64,000 bases of DNA from Aliivibrio sp. EL58 (GTDB lineage: Bacteria > Pseudomonadota > Gammaproteobacteria > Enterobacterales > Vibrionaceae), in the NCBI RefSeq assembly GCF_900312675.1, contig NZ_OMPC01000009.1, positions 868,001 through 932,000 of the forward strand, in the 5' to 3' direction. The translations under genes were made by a program, and so were the position numbers. Under the pieces are notes generated by a model, which saw only the letters and a program-made list of their open reading frames with translations, did not search any database and was not told the DNA's origin. The stretch's first letter is position 1. Each line of letters starts with the position of its first letter. Below, piece by piece: positions 47,211-59,701 of this stretch.

Positions 47211-48224
47211 CTATTTATCAGGTCTATCAATTCCAAAATGGAGATAAGCTCGATCTGAGACAATACGCCCTCTTGGAGTCCGTTGAAGGTAACCTTGTTG
47301 AATTAAATAGGGTTCAATAACATCTTCAATCGTATCCCTTTCTTCACCAATCGCAGCTGCAACATTGTCAAGACCGACTGGCCCGCCATCAAATTTCTCC
47401 ATGATCGCTAATAAAAGCTTTCTATCCATGTAATCAAAACCACGGACATCAACATCAAGCATATTCAACGCTTTATCTGCAATCTCAGAAGATATATGAC
47501 TATCGCTCATTACATCCGCATAATCTCGTACTCGACGTAATAATCGGTTAGCAATTCGCGGAGTGCCACGAGCACGACGAGCAACTTCAAGCGCGCCTTC
47601 TGATTCCATTGATAAATTCAGGCAATCTGCACTACGTTGAACAATATATTGAAGATCATCGACTTTGTAATACTCTAATCGTTGCACAATACCAAAACGA
47701 TCACGCAATGGAGACGTTAGTGAGCCCGCCCTCGTCGTTGCACCGATAAGAGTAAAAGGGGGCAAATCGATTTTAATCGAACGAGCTGCAGGACCTTCAC
47801 CAATCATAATATCTAACTGATAATCTTCCATTGCTGGGTACAGTATTTCTTCAACAACTGGGCTTAATCGATGGATCTCATCAATAAATAAAATGTCGTT
47901 TTCTTCTAAGTTTGTTAGAAGTGCAGCTAGGTCCCCTGCTTTTTCAAGAACAGGTCCCGACGTTGTACGAATATTGACTTCCATTTCATTAGCCACAATA
48001 TTCGCGAGTGTTGTCTTACCTAAACCAGGAGGACCAAAAATTAATAGATGATCGAGGGGTTCATTACGCATTTGTGCTGCTTTAATGAAAATCTCCATCT
48101 GGCTGCGGACATGGTCTTGACCTCGATAGTCTTCTAATTTCTTAGGTCGTATCGCTCGATCAATGACTTCTTCTTCACGAAAAACAGGGTTATCAGCAGC
48201 AATAAGGCGATCAGCTTCAATCAT
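47211..48224 (-). CDS. ruvB: Holliday junction branch migration ATPase RuvB
   Basis: 337 residues. Walker [12 protein letters not shown], Walker [10 protein letters not shown], sensor 1 IGATTRAG, C-terminal winged helix [16 protein letters not shown]. Drives branch migration with RuvA. Confidence 0.98.
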   Translation of the reverse strand: MIEADRLIAADNPVFREEEVIDRAIRPKKLEDYRGQDHVRSQMEIFIKAAQMRNEPLDHLLIFGPPGLGKTTLANIVANEMEVNIRTTSGPVLEKAGDLAALLTNLEENDILFIDEIHRLSPVVEEILYPAMEDYQLDIMIGEGPAARSIKIDLPPFTLIGATTRAGSLTSPLRDRFGIVQRLEYYKVDDLQYIVQRSADCLNLSMESEGALEVARRARGTPRIANRLLRRVRDYADVMSDSHISSEIADKALNMLDVDVRGFDYMDRKLLLAIMEKFDGGPVGLDNVAAAIGEERDTIEDVIEPYLIQQGYLQRTPRGRIVSDRAYLHFGIDRPDK

Positions 48225-48297
48225 AAAATGGCACTCAGCGATTCAATAAATAAATAGTAGTAAATAAAAAACAATTCATAGCGAGTAATGACGAAGA

Positions 48298-48921
48298 TTA
48301 GATCATCGATTTCAATGATTCACGAATTAAAGCTTCGCTTGTCATATCCGGTTTAGCTACTTGAGAAACAATTTTAGACGCTTGTACTGGCTTATAACCA
48401 AGAGATATCAGTGCACTTACGGCTTCATCTTGTGCGCTTTGAGGAGAAGAAATCAAATCAGAGCCATCATCCATTGGCGCAGCATCAGTCGCAGGAGTAA
48501 ATAAATCACCAGCGCCCCATCCTTTAAGACGGTCTTTCATTTCAACCACTAAACGCTCTGCTGTTTTCTTTCCTACACCAGGTAATTTTACTAATGTAGA
48601 AATATCTTCGCGCTCTACGCTTTGTACAAATTGAGATGCTGTCATTCCAGATAAAATAGCAAGGCCAAGTTTAGGACCCACACCATTTGCTTTAATGACT
48701 TCTCTAAATAATGCACGCTCTTTTTTAGTATTAAAGCCATATAGCAGTTGAGCATCTTCACGAACTACATAGTGGATGTATACAATCGCTTCAGTGCCAA
48801 TTTCTGGCAACTCATAAAAACAACTCATTGGCATTTGGACTTCATAGCCAATACCACTCACTTCTATTAATAATTCTGGTGGTTGTTTTTCTAATAGATT
48901 TCCACGAAGGCGTCCGATCAC
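48298..48921 (-). CDS. ruvA: Holliday junction-binding protein RuvA
   Basis: 207 residues. Start MIGRLRGNL; two helix-hairpin-helix units ([10 protein letters not shown] and [16 protein letters not shown]); acidic linker; C-terminal domain [18 protein letters not shown] that contacts RuvB. 73 bases before ruvB. Confidence 0.98.
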   Translation of the reverse strand: MIGRLRGNLLEKQPPELLIEVSGIGYEVQMPMSCFYELPEIGTEAIVYIHYVVREDAQLLYGFNTKKERALFREVIKANGVGPKLGLAILSGMTASQFVQSVEREDISTLVKLPGVGKKTAERLVVEMKDRLKGWGAGDLFTPATDAAPMDDGSDLISSPQSAQDEAVSALISLGYKPVQASKIVSQVAKPDMTSEALIRESLKSMI

Positions 48922-49012
48922 AATAGATACTCTTTAAAATAAATTAACTATATCGAATAGTAATAAAGAACTGGATAGATATCCAGTAAAAGAAATGAGA
49001 ATTTGGCAGTGT

Positions 49013-49534
49013 CTAGCGATATCTCCCACGTCGGGCACTCGTTGCTTTGCCTGCCAAGGCTATTAAGGTTTTATTGGTATTGGCATGACAAATCGCAACC
49101 CCTAGCCCATCGGCGGCATCGGCTTGTGGTTTTGCTGGAAGTTTCAACATACTCATCACCATATGTTGAACTTGTGCTTTATCTGCCCCACCCGTTCCTG
49201 TTACTGCTTGCTTAATTAAACGTGCTGCATATTCATAAACAGGGAGATCCGCATTGACAGCAGCCACTATTGCACTGCCTCGTGCTTGTCCTAACTTTAA
49301 TGCTGAATCTGCATTTTTAGACATAAAAACTTGTTCTATAGCGAATACATCAGGTTGAAACTGAGTAATAATTTCAGAAACACCTGCGTATATTTGTTTT
49401 AAACGACCAGGAAGTTCTTTTTCTGACATACGGATACAACCGCTACCTAAATATTGTAGGTGTCGGCCATTTTGACGAATAACGCCGTAACCGGTAATGC
49501 GAGAGCCGGGATCGATCCCTAAAATGATAGACAT
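49013..49534 (-). CDS. ruvC: Holliday junction resolvase RuvC
   Basis: 173 residues. Start [17 protein letters not shown] with the first catalytic Asp; [23 protein letters not shown] with a catalytic Glu; [12 protein letters not shown] with the final Asp pair. First gene of the ruvCAB group here. Confidence 0.98.
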   Translation of the reverse strand: MSIILGIDPGSRITGYGVIRQNGRHLQYLGSGCIRMSEKELPGRLKQIYAGVSEIITQFQPDVFAIEQVFMSKNADSALKLGQARGSAIVAAVNADLPVYEYAARLIKQAVTGTGGADKAQVQHMVMSMLKLPAKPQADAADGLGVAICHANTNKTLIALAGKATSARRGRYR

Positions 49535-49635
49535 AGTAAAACCACTGATTATTTATACATGTATATTAGCGAGGTATCCTTCTAAACTCAAGGTATTAGT
49601 CATGTGCTACTTTCTCATTTTAGATATAGCAGATA

Positions 49636-49666
49636 CAAAAATGCCCGCATAATGCGGGCATTTTTA
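49636..49666. terminator. Terminator after aspS
   Basis: Stem AAAAATGCCCGCAT / ATGCGGGCATTTTT, bidirectional, 20 bases after the aspS stop. Confidence 0.88.
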
Positions 49667-49684
49667 AGAATAAAGAAAACTTAA

Positions 49685-51460
49685 TTAAGCGTCTTTTTTC
49701 TCAGCAAGTTTTACTGCAATCGATAGCTCAGTAAGAGACTCTGGATTTGCAAGACTTGGTGCGTTCGTTAATAGACACGCAGCTGCTGTTGTTTTCGGGA
49801 ATGCGATAACATCGCGGATGTTTTCAGTTCCACAAAGAAGCATAGCTAAGCGGTCAAGACCGAATGCAAGACCTGCGTGTGGCGGCGTACCGTATTTAAG
49901 CGCTTCAAGTAAGAAACCGAATTTCTCTTGTTGCTCTTTCTCTTCAATACCCAGAATACTGAATACTGCCGTTTGCATTTCAGCATTGTGGATACGAACT
50001 GAACCACCACCAACTTCATAGCCATTGATAACCATGTCGTATGCATCAGAGTTTGCTGCTGCTGGATTTGCTTTAAGCTCTTCCGCTGTCATACCTAATG
50101 GAGAAGTGAATGGGTGGTGCATTGCGTGCAAGTTACCTTCGCCATCTTCTTCAAACATTGGGAAATCAATAACCCAAAGTGGAGCCCAAGCTTTCTTATC
50201 TGTCAGCTCAAGATCATCACCTAGTTTAATACGTAAAGCGCCCATTGCTTCTGCAACGATGCCAGCTTTATCGGCACCAAATAAAATGATGTCGCCAGTT
50301 TCAGCTTCAGTACGCTCTAAAATGCTGTTTACGATATCTTCGCTTAGGAACTTAGCAACAGGAGATTGAACACCTTCAAATCCTGCAGCACGATCGTTCA
50401 CTTTCATCCAAGCTAGACCTTTCGCGCCGTAGATACCTACGAACTTGCCGTATTCATCAATTTGCTTACGAGAAAGCGATGCGCCACCAGGAACACGAAT
50501 AACCGCTACACGGCCTTTTTCATCGTTAGCAGGACCAGCGAATACTTGGAATTCAACCTCTTTAAGAAGATCAGCAACGTCGACTAATTCTAGTGGGTTA
50601 CGTAGATCTGGCTTATCAGAACCAAAACGACGGATCGCTTCAGAGAATGGCATGATTGGGAATTGACCAAGTTCAACATCTAATAGCTCTTTCCACATAT
50701 CATGAACTAGACGCTCTGTGATTTCACGAACTTGAGTCGATGATAAGAAAGACGTTTCGATATCGATTTGAGTGAATTCAGGTTGACGGTCAGCACGTAA
50801 ATCTTCATCACGGAAACATTTAACGATTTGGTAGTAACGGTCAAAACCAGACATCATCAGAAGTTGCTTAAACAACTGTGGTGATTGTGGAAGTGCGTAG
50901 AAGCTGCCTTTATGAACACGGCTTGGTACTAGGTAATCACGAGCACCTTCTGGTGTTGCTTTAGTTAGTACTGGTGTTTCAATATCTAAGAACAAGTTCT
51001 CATCTAAGAAACGACGAACGAAGCTAGATGCACGAGCACGTAACTTGATACGGTCACTCATTTCTGGACGACGTAGATCAATGTAACGGTACTTCAGGCG
51101 TTGTTCTTCTGAGTTCGTTTGGTTGAAATCCAGTGGAAGCGCTTCTGAACGGTTGATGATCTCAAGACCTGTCGCGTAAAGTTCAACTTCACCTGTAGCC
51201 ATATCTTTATTTACTTGGCTGTCAGGACGAACACGTACTTCACCAGTAAATTTGATACAGAATTCATTACGCAGTTGGTTAGCGATTGAAAAGATATCTT
51301 TCATATCTGGATCAACAACTACCTGAACGATACCTTCACGATCTCGCATATCAATAAAGATAAGACCGCCTAAGTCACGGCGACGGTTTACCCAGCCGCA
51401 AAGTTCTACAGTTTGCCCTGCAAGGGACTTGTTCAGGTTACCACAGTAATGGGTGCGCAT
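49685..51460 (-). CDS. aspS: Aspartyl-tRNA synthetase
   Basis: 591 residues, the bacterial-type length with the insertion domain. The OB fold with [23 protein letters not shown], class II motif 2 [18 protein letters not shown] and motif 3 [12 protein letters not shown] are present. Charges tRNA-Asp. Confidence 0.98.
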   Translation of the reverse strand: MRTHYCGNLNKSLAGQTVELCGWVNRRRDLGGLIFIDMRDREGIVQVVVDPDMKDIFSIANQLRNEFCIKFTGEVRVRPDSQVNKDMATGEVELYATGLEIINRSEALPLDFNQTNSEEQRLKYRYIDLRRPEMSDRIKLRARASSFVRRFLDENLFLDIETPVLTKATPEGARDYLVPSRVHKGSFYALPQSPQLFKQLLMMSGFDRYYQIVKCFRDEDLRADRQPEFTQIDIETSFLSSTQVREITERLVHDMWKELLDVELGQFPIMPFSEAIRRFGSDKPDLRNPLELVDVADLLKEVEFQVFAGPANDEKGRVAVIRVPGGASLSRKQIDEYGKFVGIYGAKGLAWMKVNDRAAGFEGVQSPVAKFLSEDIVNSILERTEAETGDIILFGADKAGIVAEAMGALRIKLGDDLELTDKKAWAPLWVIDFPMFEEDGEGNLHAMHHPFTSPLGMTAEELKANPAAANSDAYDMVINGYEVGGGSVRIHNAEMQTAVFSILGIEEKEQQEKFGFLLEALKYGTPPHAGLAFGLDRLAMLLCGTENIRDVIAFPKTTAAACLLTNAPSLANPESLTELSIAVKLAEKKDA

Positions 51461-52557
<1,097 letters not shown>

Positions 52558-52607
52558 TCGAAATATCGCCATTTATTTTTTCTAATTTATTAATTTAAGA
52601 TACCTCA

Positions 52608-53582
52608 ATGATTAATTTTGCTAATTTTTACACTCTTATTTCTCAAGATACTATTCTTCAGCCGTGGTTGAATGTGCTTCCTCAGCAACTCACTGATTGG
52701 CAGAACGCAGAGCATGGTGATATTGAGCGCTGGACGAAAGCGCTAAAAAAAATCCCTGAAGGATGCGCTGATAACATTGACTTAAAAACATCGGTGACGT
52801 TATCAAATAATGAGCCTTTAGTAGATGGACAGCGTAAAAAATTAGAAAACTTATTACAAACCTTTCATCCTTGGCGTAAAGGGCCTTTTACGGTTCATGA
52901 TATTCATATTGATACAGAGTGGCGCTCAGATTGGAAATGGGATCGTCTACTGCCTCACATTACTCCACTTAAAAACCGCTCAGTTTTAGATGTAGGTTGC
53001 GGTAATGGCTACCACATGTGGCGTATGCTAGGCGAAGAAGCTCGTTTATGTGTTGGTATTGACCCATCACATTTATTCTTAATTCAATTTGAAGCTATTC
53101 GTAAATTAATGGGCGATGATCAACGCGCACATTTATTACCATTAGGTATTGAGCAGCTTCCTGAGTTAAATGCGTTTGATACCGTATTTAGCATGGGGGT
53201 TCTGTATCATCGCCGTTCTCCATTAGATCACCTAATTCAATTAAAAAACCAATTAGTTGCTGGTGGTGAATTAGTATTAGAAACACTGGTTATTGATGGT
53301 GATGAAAACGCAGTATTAATGCCTGTTGACCGTTATGCTCAAATGCGTAATGTTTTCTTCTTCCCATCTGCACGAGCATTAAAAGTATGGCTTGAAAGTG
53401 TGGGATTTGTAGACGTTAAAATTGTTGATGAATGCGTGACTACAATCGGTGAACAACGTTCAACAGAATGGATGAAACACAATTCATTGCCTGAATATTT
53501 AGACCCTAATGACTCAACAAAAACAATTGAAGGTCACCCTGCTCCTAAGCGTGCGATCTTAATTGCAAGAAAACCTGACTAA
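52608..53582 (+). CDS. cmoB: CmoB, tRNA U34 carboxymethyltransferase
   Basis: 324 residues. Includes [28 protein letters not shown] and [18 protein letters not shown], both typical of CmoB. It uses carboxy-SAM from CmoA to form cmo5U at tRNA position 34. 50 bases after cmoA. Confidence 0.96.
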   Translation: MINFANFYTLISQDTILQPWLNVLPQQLTDWQNAEHGDIERWTKALKKIPEGCADNIDLKTSVTLSNNEPLVDGQRKKLENLLQTFHPWRKGPFTVHDIHIDTEWRSDWKWDRLLPHITPLKNRSVLDVGCGNGYHMWRMLGEEARLCVGIDPSHLFLIQFEAIRKLMGDDQRAHLLPLGIEQLPELNAFDTVFSMGVLYHRRSPLDHLIQLKNQLVAGGELVLETLVIDGDENAVLMPVDRYAQMRNVFFFPSARALKVWLESVGFVDVKIVDECVTTIGEQRSTEWMKHNSLPEYLDPNDSTKTIEGHPAPKRAILIARKPD

Positions 53583-53661
53583 ACGCTAACATTTAGGGGC
53601 TATTCGTCCCTATTTATTATCGTTACTATGCACATGTTAATTTAACTCAACGGAACATAAA

Positions 53662-54429
53662 ATGATCCAACGAATTCTACCATTGGTTGCTATTTTAAGC
53701 CTTTCAGGTTGCGCACTGACTCAACAAGCAACACCAGTCGCTTCAGATAATACGGAAACAGTTGCAGCCATTAAGTCTATGGAAACTAATCTAAATACTC
53801 GTTTAGATGGTATGGAAACAAAAATTGAGACTCAAAATGACTATATTTCAACATTAGAAAAAGAATTGTCAAATGTATCAGAAGAGCTATCAATGGTTCG
53901 GACTGAACAAACCAAAATTCAAGCAAGTATAAAGCAAGCTACCTCTAAAAAAACTCGCCTAGCACCTGTCCCTGTTTCTATGCAAACTCAATCATTGACA
54001 GACACCTTAATTTTAGGTGCGATTGAAAATGTTGAGATTGCTGATATTAAGCAGCAATTTAGTGCTCGCATTGATACGGGAGCAACAACCTCTTCTCTCA
54101 ATGCCGTCGACCTTCAAGAATTTGAGCGAAATGGTACTCAATGGGTACGATTCCATCTAATCAATCAAGACGCACAAGAAGATGGCAAATTGGAGTGGAT
54201 TACCGCCCCTGTTATTCGTAATGTGAAGATACGCCAATCAACCACAGAAGAAGCAGAACGCCGTCCAGTAGTTGAATTATGGATCAAACTTGGAGCAATC
54301 CATGAAAAAGTTCAATTTACCCTTGCCGATCGCTCTCACATGACCCATTCTGTTTTACTTGGTCGTGAGTTTATTCAAGATATTGCTGTTATTGACGTCA
54401 GTAAAGAGTTCGTCCAAAGCAAAAAATAG
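53662..54429 (+). CDS. Retropepsin-like lipoprotein (putative zinc protease family)
   Basis: 255 residues. Lipobox LSGC, then a coiled-coil region (residues 35-95), then a retropepsin-like domain with IDTGATTSSLNAVDL and ADRSHMTHSVLLGREFI. The DTGA turn is that of an aspartic protease; the family label of ATP-dependent zinc protease probably comes from its ligase neighbours. It is followed by the inactive transglutaminase protein and the ATP-grasp ligase, an arrangement known in many gamma-proteobacteria. It is longer than its relative at 34915. Confidence 0.82.
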   Translation: MIQRILPLVAILSLSGCALTQQATPVASDNTETVAAIKSMETNLNTRLDGMETKIETQNDYISTLEKELSNVSEELSMVRTEQTKIQASIKQATSKKTRLAPVPVSMQTQSLTDTLILGAIENVEIADIKQQFSARIDTGATTSSLNAVDLQEFERNGTQWVRFHLINQDAQEDGKLEWITAPVIRNVKIRQSTTEEAERRPVVELWIKLGAIHEKVQFTLADRSHMTHSVLLGREFIQDIAVIDVSKEFVQSKK

Positions 54430-54537
54430 CTCCGACCTCAAATAAGCGGTAATTTATTCAATATGTTAGTAGCATAAATTATCGCTTGAATTACAATTAT
54501 AATTATCTTTTCGATACGCTATTACAATGAGGACGTT

Positions 54538-56046
54538 ATGCCATCAAGAGTGCCTTTTTATTTTCTGATCTCACTATTAATTGTCGCAGGACTTACATTG
54601 AGCTGGTTACGCCATGACTCATATGGAGTGCCATGGACGCCGGGTGAGAGAAGCCAAGTTTGGGATGTAGAAGCCCGAATTCAATTTGATGCCGTCAATA
54701 AACCTGTAAAGGTATCTATGGCTGCACCACAAAACCAAACAGGTTTTACTATTGTCGATGAGAGTGCATCTTCTCCTGGCTACGGTATTGCTTATTTAAC
54801 AACAGAGCACGGACGTCGCGCGGAATGGACTATCCGCCAAGCAGACGGACCACAAACTCTTTACTATAAAACTCAAATTTTAGTTGACCCATACGCTGAA
54901 GCGATAATTGAGCCGCCAAAATCAGATAAACCAGAAGCGGTAACATTTGAAGGTCCACATGAAGCTGCTGCAATTTCATTATTAGATCAAGCAAGAGCTC
55001 GTTCTTCTGATGACATTACCTTAACTCGTGAGTTAATTAAGCAATTTAATGATCCTGATAATCAAAATGCATCATTGCTTCTTAATGACTTAACCAAAGT
55101 TCAAGCTATCTCTAAATTATTAAGTTATGAAGCAATTCATAATAAAGTTGTTGGTGCTCTTTGGTTAGAAGATGGTCGTCGTCGTCAATCTGTTCAGCAT
55201 ATGGTTGAAGTATGGAACGGTGAGAAATGGCAACTGTTTAATCCTGCAACAGGTGAGCAAGGTCAACCAGACAACTTGTTACTTTGGGATGAAACAAATG
55301 TCTCTCTATTAGATGTTGTTGGTGGTAAGAACAGCCAAATTAACTTCTCAATGATTGCACAAGAGATCTCTCCAACTGCTGCAACTGAGAAAAAAGTAGA
55401 AGCCGATAACCTACTAAACTTCTCTATCCATAGCTTGCCTCTTGAAGAGCAGTCGATGTTTAAAACCATCATGCTTATTCCAATTGGCGCACTAATGGTT
55501 GTGTTCTTACGAGTGATCATTGGTTTAAAAACCTCTGGTACTTTCATGCCAGTACTTATTGCGGTTGCTTTTGTGCAGACTCAACTAGTTACAGGTATTG
55601 TAGGTTTCTTACTGATTGTGGGTACAGGTTTAGTTATTCGTAGCTATCTATCCAAACTCAACTTACTTCTGGTAGCCAGGATATCCGCGGTAATCATTAC
55701 CGTAATCATGATCATTTCGATCTTCACGATTGTTGCCTTTAAGATTGGTCTAACTGCAGGGTTAAGTATTACTTTCTTCCCTATGATCATCCTTTCTTGG
55801 ACGGTAGAACGTATGTCTATCCTATGGGAAGAAGAAGGTTGGAAAGAAGTCGCAACTCAAGGTGGTGGTTCATTGCTAACTGCAGTATTAATCTACATCG
55901 CAATGACAAACCCATTTGTACAGCACTTAACGTTTAACTTTATTGGTGTTCAATTAATTATCTTAGCGGTAATTCTAATGCTAGGTAATTACACGGGTTA
56001 CCGTTTAAGTGAGCTTCGTCGCTTTAAGCCTTTAGCGGAGGACTAG
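54538..56046 (+). CDS. Inactive-transglutaminase/7-TM protein (UUP1 family)
   Basis: 502 residues. One N-terminal helix, a periplasmic region to ~310 whose second part looks like a transglutaminase fold (VQHMVEVWNGEKWQLFNPATGEQG) without a clear Cys, then about seven helices (MLIPIGALMVVFLRVIIGLK to the C-terminus). Directly followed by the ATP-grasp ligase gene after 3 bases. Likely one unit with it and with the retropepsin lipoprotein. Biochemical role not established to my knowledge. Confidence 0.8.
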   Translation: MPSRVPFYFLISLLIVAGLTLSWLRHDSYGVPWTPGERSQVWDVEARIQFDAVNKPVKVSMAAPQNQTGFTIVDESASSPGYGIAYLTTEHGRRAEWTIRQADGPQTLYYKTQILVDPYAEAIIEPPKSDKPEAVTFEGPHEAAAISLLDQARARSSDDITLTRELIKQFNDPDNQNASLLLNDLTKVQAISKLLSYEAIHNKVVGALWLEDGRRRQSVQHMVEVWNGEKWQLFNPATGEQGQPDNLLLWDETNVSLLDVVGGKNSQINFSMIAQEISPTAATEKKVEADNLLNFSIHSLPLEEQSMFKTIMLIPIGALMVVFLRVIIGLKTSGTFMPVLIAVAFVQTQLVTGIVGFLLIVGTGLVIRSYLSKLNLLLVARISAVIITVIMIISIFTIVAFKIGLTAGLSITFFPMIILSWTVERMSILWEEEGWKEVATQGGGSLLTAVLIYIAMTNPFVQHLTFNFIGVQLIILAVILMLGNYTGYRLSELRRFKPLAED

Positions 56047-56049
56047 CCT

Positions 56050-57015
56050 ATGTTTAGTCGATTTACGTCTCCTGCAAAACTAAAAGCGAAAGGGATCATG
56101 GGAATGAACCAGCGTAACGGTGGCTATATTGGCCGTTACAATGATCGAAGCAAGTACCCATTGGTTGATGATAAATTAAAAACAAAGATCATTGCTGAAA
56201 AAGCTGGGGCAACTGTACCTAAGCTTATCGGCGTGATTGATAGCCAAGCTGAAGTAAAAAACATTCACAACATCGTTAAAGACTGGCCTGGTTTTGTTAT
56301 CAAGCCAGCCCAAGGCAGTGGCGGTAAAGGTATTTTAGTTGTTACTTCTCATAAAGATGGCGTGTATTACAAGCCATCTGGAGCAGAAGCAAACAAACAA
56401 GACGTTGAACGCCATATTACCAATACATTAGCGGGTCTTTTCTCCCTTGGTGGAAAAAATGACGTTGCAATGATTGAGAACTTAATCGAGTTTGATGATG
56501 TGTTTGACGGCTTCAGTTATGAAGGCGTGCCTGATGTACGTATTATTGTATTTAAGGGCTACCCTGTAATGGCAATGATGCGTTTATCAACTACGGATTC
56601 AGATGGTAAGGCTAACTTACACCAAGGTGCAGTTGGGGTTGGTATTGATATTGGTACAGGAAAAGCAGTACGTGCAGTACAGTTTGACTTACCTGTTGAG
56701 AAACACCCTGATACAGGCAAATTATTAAGCACCTTAGAAGTTCCACATTGGCATAAACTGTTAACCCTTGCATCAAGTGCTTGGGAAATGACAGGCTTAG
56801 GTTACATGGGAACGGACATGGTTCTAGATAAGAAATATGGCCCTATGGTTCTTGAGCTTAATGCTCGTCCTGGTTTAGCGATTCAAATTGCTAACGGTAC
56901 TGGTTTATTGCCTCGCTTAAAGCATATAGAAAGCTTAGAGGAGACGGTTCCATACCCTACTCCTGAAGCACGTGTTGCTTATGCAATGGAGCAATTTGGT
57001 ATTTATAATAAATAA
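56050..57015 (+). CDS. Alpha-L-glutamate ligase-like ATP-grasp protein
   Basis: 321 residues. ATP-grasp features: FVIKPAQGSGGKGILVV (ATP-binding loop), DVRIIVFKGYPVMAMMRL, and MVLELNARPGLAIQI with metal-binding Glu and Asn. RimK-related ligases add amino acids to a carboxyl end of a protein or metabolite. The acceptor here is unknown; the membrane and protease partners suggest an envelope-linked peptide modification. Confidence 0.85.
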   Translation: MFSRFTSPAKLKAKGIMGMNQRNGGYIGRYNDRSKYPLVDDKLKTKIIAEKAGATVPKLIGVIDSQAEVKNIHNIVKDWPGFVIKPAQGSGGKGILVVTSHKDGVYYKPSGAEANKQDVERHITNTLAGLFSLGGKNDVAMIENLIEFDDVFDGFSYEGVPDVRIIVFKGYPVMAMMRLSTTDSDGKANLHQGAVGVGIDIGTGKAVRAVQFDLPVEKHPDTGKLLSTLEVPHWHKLLTLASSAWEMTGLGYMGTDMVLDKKYGPMVLELNARPGLAIQIANGTGLLPRLKHIESLEETVPYPTPEARVAYAMEQFGIYNK

Positions 57016-57041
57016 CAAATTGTCACTAGCTTAATCTAAAT

Positions 57042-57080
57042 AAAAAAAGGGAAGAAAGCATATGCTCTCTTCCCTTTTTA
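57042..57080. terminator. Bidirectional terminator
   Basis: Stem AAAAAGGGAAGA / TCTTCCCTTTTT between the ligase gene and moaE, which converge. Confidence 0.85.
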
Positions 57081-57139
57081 TTTATCTTCTATCAATAATT
57101 CCGAAGCGAAATACCAACAGAAATACCTAAATCAAATAA

Positions 57140-57586
57140 TTACTTTTCCCAGCGTTGCGCCGCTGATTTATCCGTATCTCTTGATTCAACCCAACGAACT
57201 TCTTTGGTTGTTCGCTCTTTTTTCCAGAACGGTGCATTGGTTTTTAGGTAATCCATTATGAACTCACAAGAGTCAAACGCCGCACCACGATGCGCACTTG
57301 ACACACCAACAAACACAATTTGATCGCCAAGCTCTAAATCACCGACTCGATGAATCACTTTCACTTTAAGCAGTGGCCAACGCGATTTTGCTTGAGCAAC
57401 GATATCATTCAGAGACTTTTCCGTCATTCCTGGGTAATGTTCTAGAGAAAGCCCTGTAACATCATCACCAAGATTCATATCTCGAACTTTACCAATAAAA
57501 GTAACAACTGCTCCTGCTGCTGTTCCTTCTGCTAATAATTGATATTCATCGCCAACATTAAAATCATGCTCTTGAACAGAAATCAT
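57140..57586 (-). CDS. moaE: Molybdopterin synthase large subunit
   Basis: 148 residues from the ATG at 57586 with GGTGG 6 bases upstream (a GTG at 57595 lies inside the moaD end). AHRGAAFDSCEFIMDYLKTNAPFWKKE holds the catalytic Lys region. Joins MoaD to insert sulfur into precursor Z. Confidence 0.96.
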   Translation of the reverse strand: MISVQEHDFNVGDEYQLLAEGTAAGAVVTFIGKVRDMNLGDDVTGLSLEHYPGMTEKSLNDIVAQAKSRWPLLKVKVIHRVGDLELGDQIVFVGVSSAHRGAAFDSCEFIMDYLKTNAPFWKKERTTKEVRWVESRDTDKSAAQRWEK

Positions 57587-57587
57587 A

Positions 57588-57833
57588 TTAACCACCTGTC
57601 ACTGGCGGAAAAAATGCGACTTCATCACCATCAGAAACCGCTGAATCTAAGCTAGAAATCGTTTGGTTAATAGCAACCAGTAATTTGCCTTTCTCTAGGG
57701 CTAAATCCCACTTACCTTCTTTTTTACTTAACTCTTCACGAATCGCTTCAGCAGTTGCGTAATCACCGGTAAGTTCCAGTTTTCCAGTGCCTACTAACTC
57801 TTTTGTTTGAGCGAAAAATAATACTGTGATCAT
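57588..57833 (-). CDS. moaD: Molybdopterin synthase sulfur carrier MoaD
   Basis: 81 residues, ubiquitin-like, ending in FFPPVTGG, the Gly-Gly tail that is thiocarboxylated. One base separates its stop from moaE; start overlaps moaC by 4 bases. Confidence 0.96.
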   Translation of the reverse strand: MITVLFFAQTKELVGTGKLELTGDYATAEAIREELSKKEGKWDLALEKGKLLVAINQTISSLDSAVSDGDEVAFFPPVTGG

Positions 57834-58309
57834 GCGTCTGCCTTAAAGTGTCCAGATTTACCGCCCGTTTTTTCTAATAAACGAACTTGACCAATAACCA
57901 TGTCTTTTTGAACGGCTTTACACATGTCATAAATAGTTAATGCAGCAACAGACGCAGCAGTTAATGCTTCCATTTCCACACCCGTTTTACCCGCTAGTTT
58001 ACATACAGATTCGATACGAACCATATTTTCAGCTTCAATCGCTTCTAATTGTACTTCAACTTTAGTTAGCAATAATGGGTGGCATAGTGGAATAAGATCC
58101 CACGTTTTTTTCGCCGCTTGAATACCGGCAATACGTGCGGTCGCAAACACATCACCTTTATGGTGAGAACCAGACACAATTAGGTTCAAGGTTTCTGGAG
58201 CCATGTGAACAAATGCTTCTGCACGCGCTTCACGAACCGTTTCTTGTTTAGCTGATACATCAACCATGTTCGCCTCACCAGAGGCATTAATATGAGTAAA
58301 ATTTGACAT
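57830..58309 (-). CDS. moaC: Cyclic pyranopterin monophosphate synthase
   Basis: 159 residues. [15 protein letters not shown] and [23 protein letters not shown] are signature MoaC segments. Works with MoaA on GTP. It follows moaA after 12 bases; no moaB lies between, unlike the enteric order. Confidence 0.97.
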   Translation of the reverse strand: MSNFTHINASGEANMVDVSAKQETVREARAEAFVHMAPETLNLIVSGSHHKGDVFATARIAGIQAAKKTWDLIPLCHPLLLTKVEVQLEAIEAENMVRIESVCKLAGKTGVEMEALTAASVAALTIYDMCKAVQKDMVIGQVRLLEKTGGKSGHFKADA

Positions 58310-58321
58310 AATTCTTCTTTA

Positions 58322-59311
58322 TTATCCGCCAATAGAGGCTAAATGTGGGGTCATACCTGCATGGCCATCATGTAGAAAGTGGCCTTCAGCTTTATTATCT
58401 AACTGAGTTTGAATGCGCTGAATTAATTCATCTTGCTGTGTGTCTTCTTGCAACAGTTCACGTAAATCAACCCCATAATCACCAAACAAGCACATATGCA
58501 ATTTGCCTTTTGCTGATACACGAAGTCGATTACAGCTCTGACAGAAATCTTTTTCATACGGCATGATTAAACCAATCTCTCCCATATAATCTGGATGAGT
58601 AAAGACTTGAGCAGGACCATCACTTTCACCGCGTGGTTTTAATATCCAGCTATTAGCAATTAAGTGATTACGAATAGACACACCAGACTGGTGATGATTT
58701 TTAAACAGATCATTCATTTCACCCGTTTGCATCAATTCAATAAAACGTAATTGAATTGGACGAGTTTGAATCCATTTTAAAAATAGAGGTAATTCGGTGC
58801 TATTGAGATCTTTTAGTAGAACGGTATTAACTTTTACCTGCTTAAACCCCACTTCAATTGCTTTATCAATACCAGCCATAACTTCGGCGAATTTATTTTC
58901 ACCTGTGATCTGATAAAACATATTAGGGTTTAAACTATCAACACTCACATTAATATCCGTAAGACCCGCTTCTCGCCATTCAGCGACATGCTTCTCCATA
59001 CGATAACCATTCGTCGTCGTCGCGACTTTAGTAATGCCAGGTTGAGAGGCTACAGTGCGGATGATCTCAGTAAAATCTTTACGCAGACTTGGTTCACCAC
59101 CCGTAATACGTACTTTTGACGTACCACAACGCGCAAACGCACTAACTGTACGTTTGATTTCATCAAGCTCTAGGAAGGACTCTCGTTTACCATTTTCAGG
59201 TCTATAACCATCAGGTAAGCAATAAGTACATTTAAAATTACAGACGTCTGTAATCGACAACCGTAAGTAATAAAACTTACGATTAAAGTTATCTTCAAAT
59301 TGTTTCGCCAC
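58322..59311 (-). CDS. moaA: GTP 3',8-cyclase (radical SAM)
   Basis: 329 residues from a GTG at 59311 with AAAGGTG upstream; the next frame codon at 59326 (TTG) would add five residues, but family alignment starts here (AKQF...[16 protein letters not shown]). CNFKCTYC is the radical SAM 4Fe-4S motif; [10 protein letters not shown] and HMCLFG bind the second cluster. First step of molybdenum cofactor synthesis. A Moco-type riboswitch precedes it. Confidence 0.96.
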   Translation of the reverse strand: MAKQFEDNFNRKFYYLRLSITDVCNFKCTYCLPDGYRPENGKRESFLELDEIKRTVSAFARCGTSKVRITGGEPSLRKDFTEIIRTVASQPGITKVATTTNGYRMEKHVAEWREAGLTDINVSVDSLNPNMFYQITGENKFAEVMAGIDKAIEVGFKQVKVNTVLLKDLNSTELPLFLKWIQTRPIQLRFIELMQTGEMNDLFKNHHQSGVSIRNHLIANSWILKPRGESDGPAQVFTHPDYMGEIGLIMPYEKDFCQSCNRLRVSAKGKLHMCLFGDYGVDLRELLQEDTQQDELIQRIQTQLDNKAEGHFLHDGHAGMTPHLASIGG

Positions 59312-59317
59312 GGAACA

Positions 59318-59400
59318 CCTTTCCAAACACGGGAGGCTTGTTCATTTCCAAACAAACCCTTGTGACCGAATTGTCACTGGCTCACGCTACATATTGAGTG
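59318..59400 (-). ncRNA. Moco-type riboswitch in the moaA leader
   Basis: On the minus strand GTGAGCCAGTGACAATTC, a GGGTTTGTT / AACAAGCC helix with GGAAATG, then GCCTCCCG and TTTGGAAAGGTG directly before the moaA start. The order and many bases match the E. coli moaA leader, where the ribosome-binding site lies within the motif. Likely lowers moaACDE expression when cofactor is abundant. The upstream limit is approximate. Confidence 0.78.
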
Positions 59401-59701
59401 TTTCTTAAAAACAACTTAGTCGCTTGAGCTCGGAGTTATGGCAACCAAACCTAATCCACTATTTTTTATCAACAGCTAATGATCAAATTGGTGCTCTTAT
59501 TAAAATACTCAATATTTCTATGGTTTTCCAATTTTTTTCCTAATTAGTCGATATTTCTCCATTTTGTTTGCTAGATGTTATTTTTATGCTGTTATTCAAC
59601 CTACAAACTGTGATTAATTCAACATTTCACTAATCACTACTTGTCGTCACTTTCCAGATCAACCACACTGCTATTAATTCAAATACACAATAAGAAATAT
59701 T
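59401..59701. other. Intergenic region between moaA leader and the YvcK-like gene
   Basis: About 300 AT-rich bases with divergent promoters expected; no coding sequence or operator is recognised. Confidence 0.35.
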
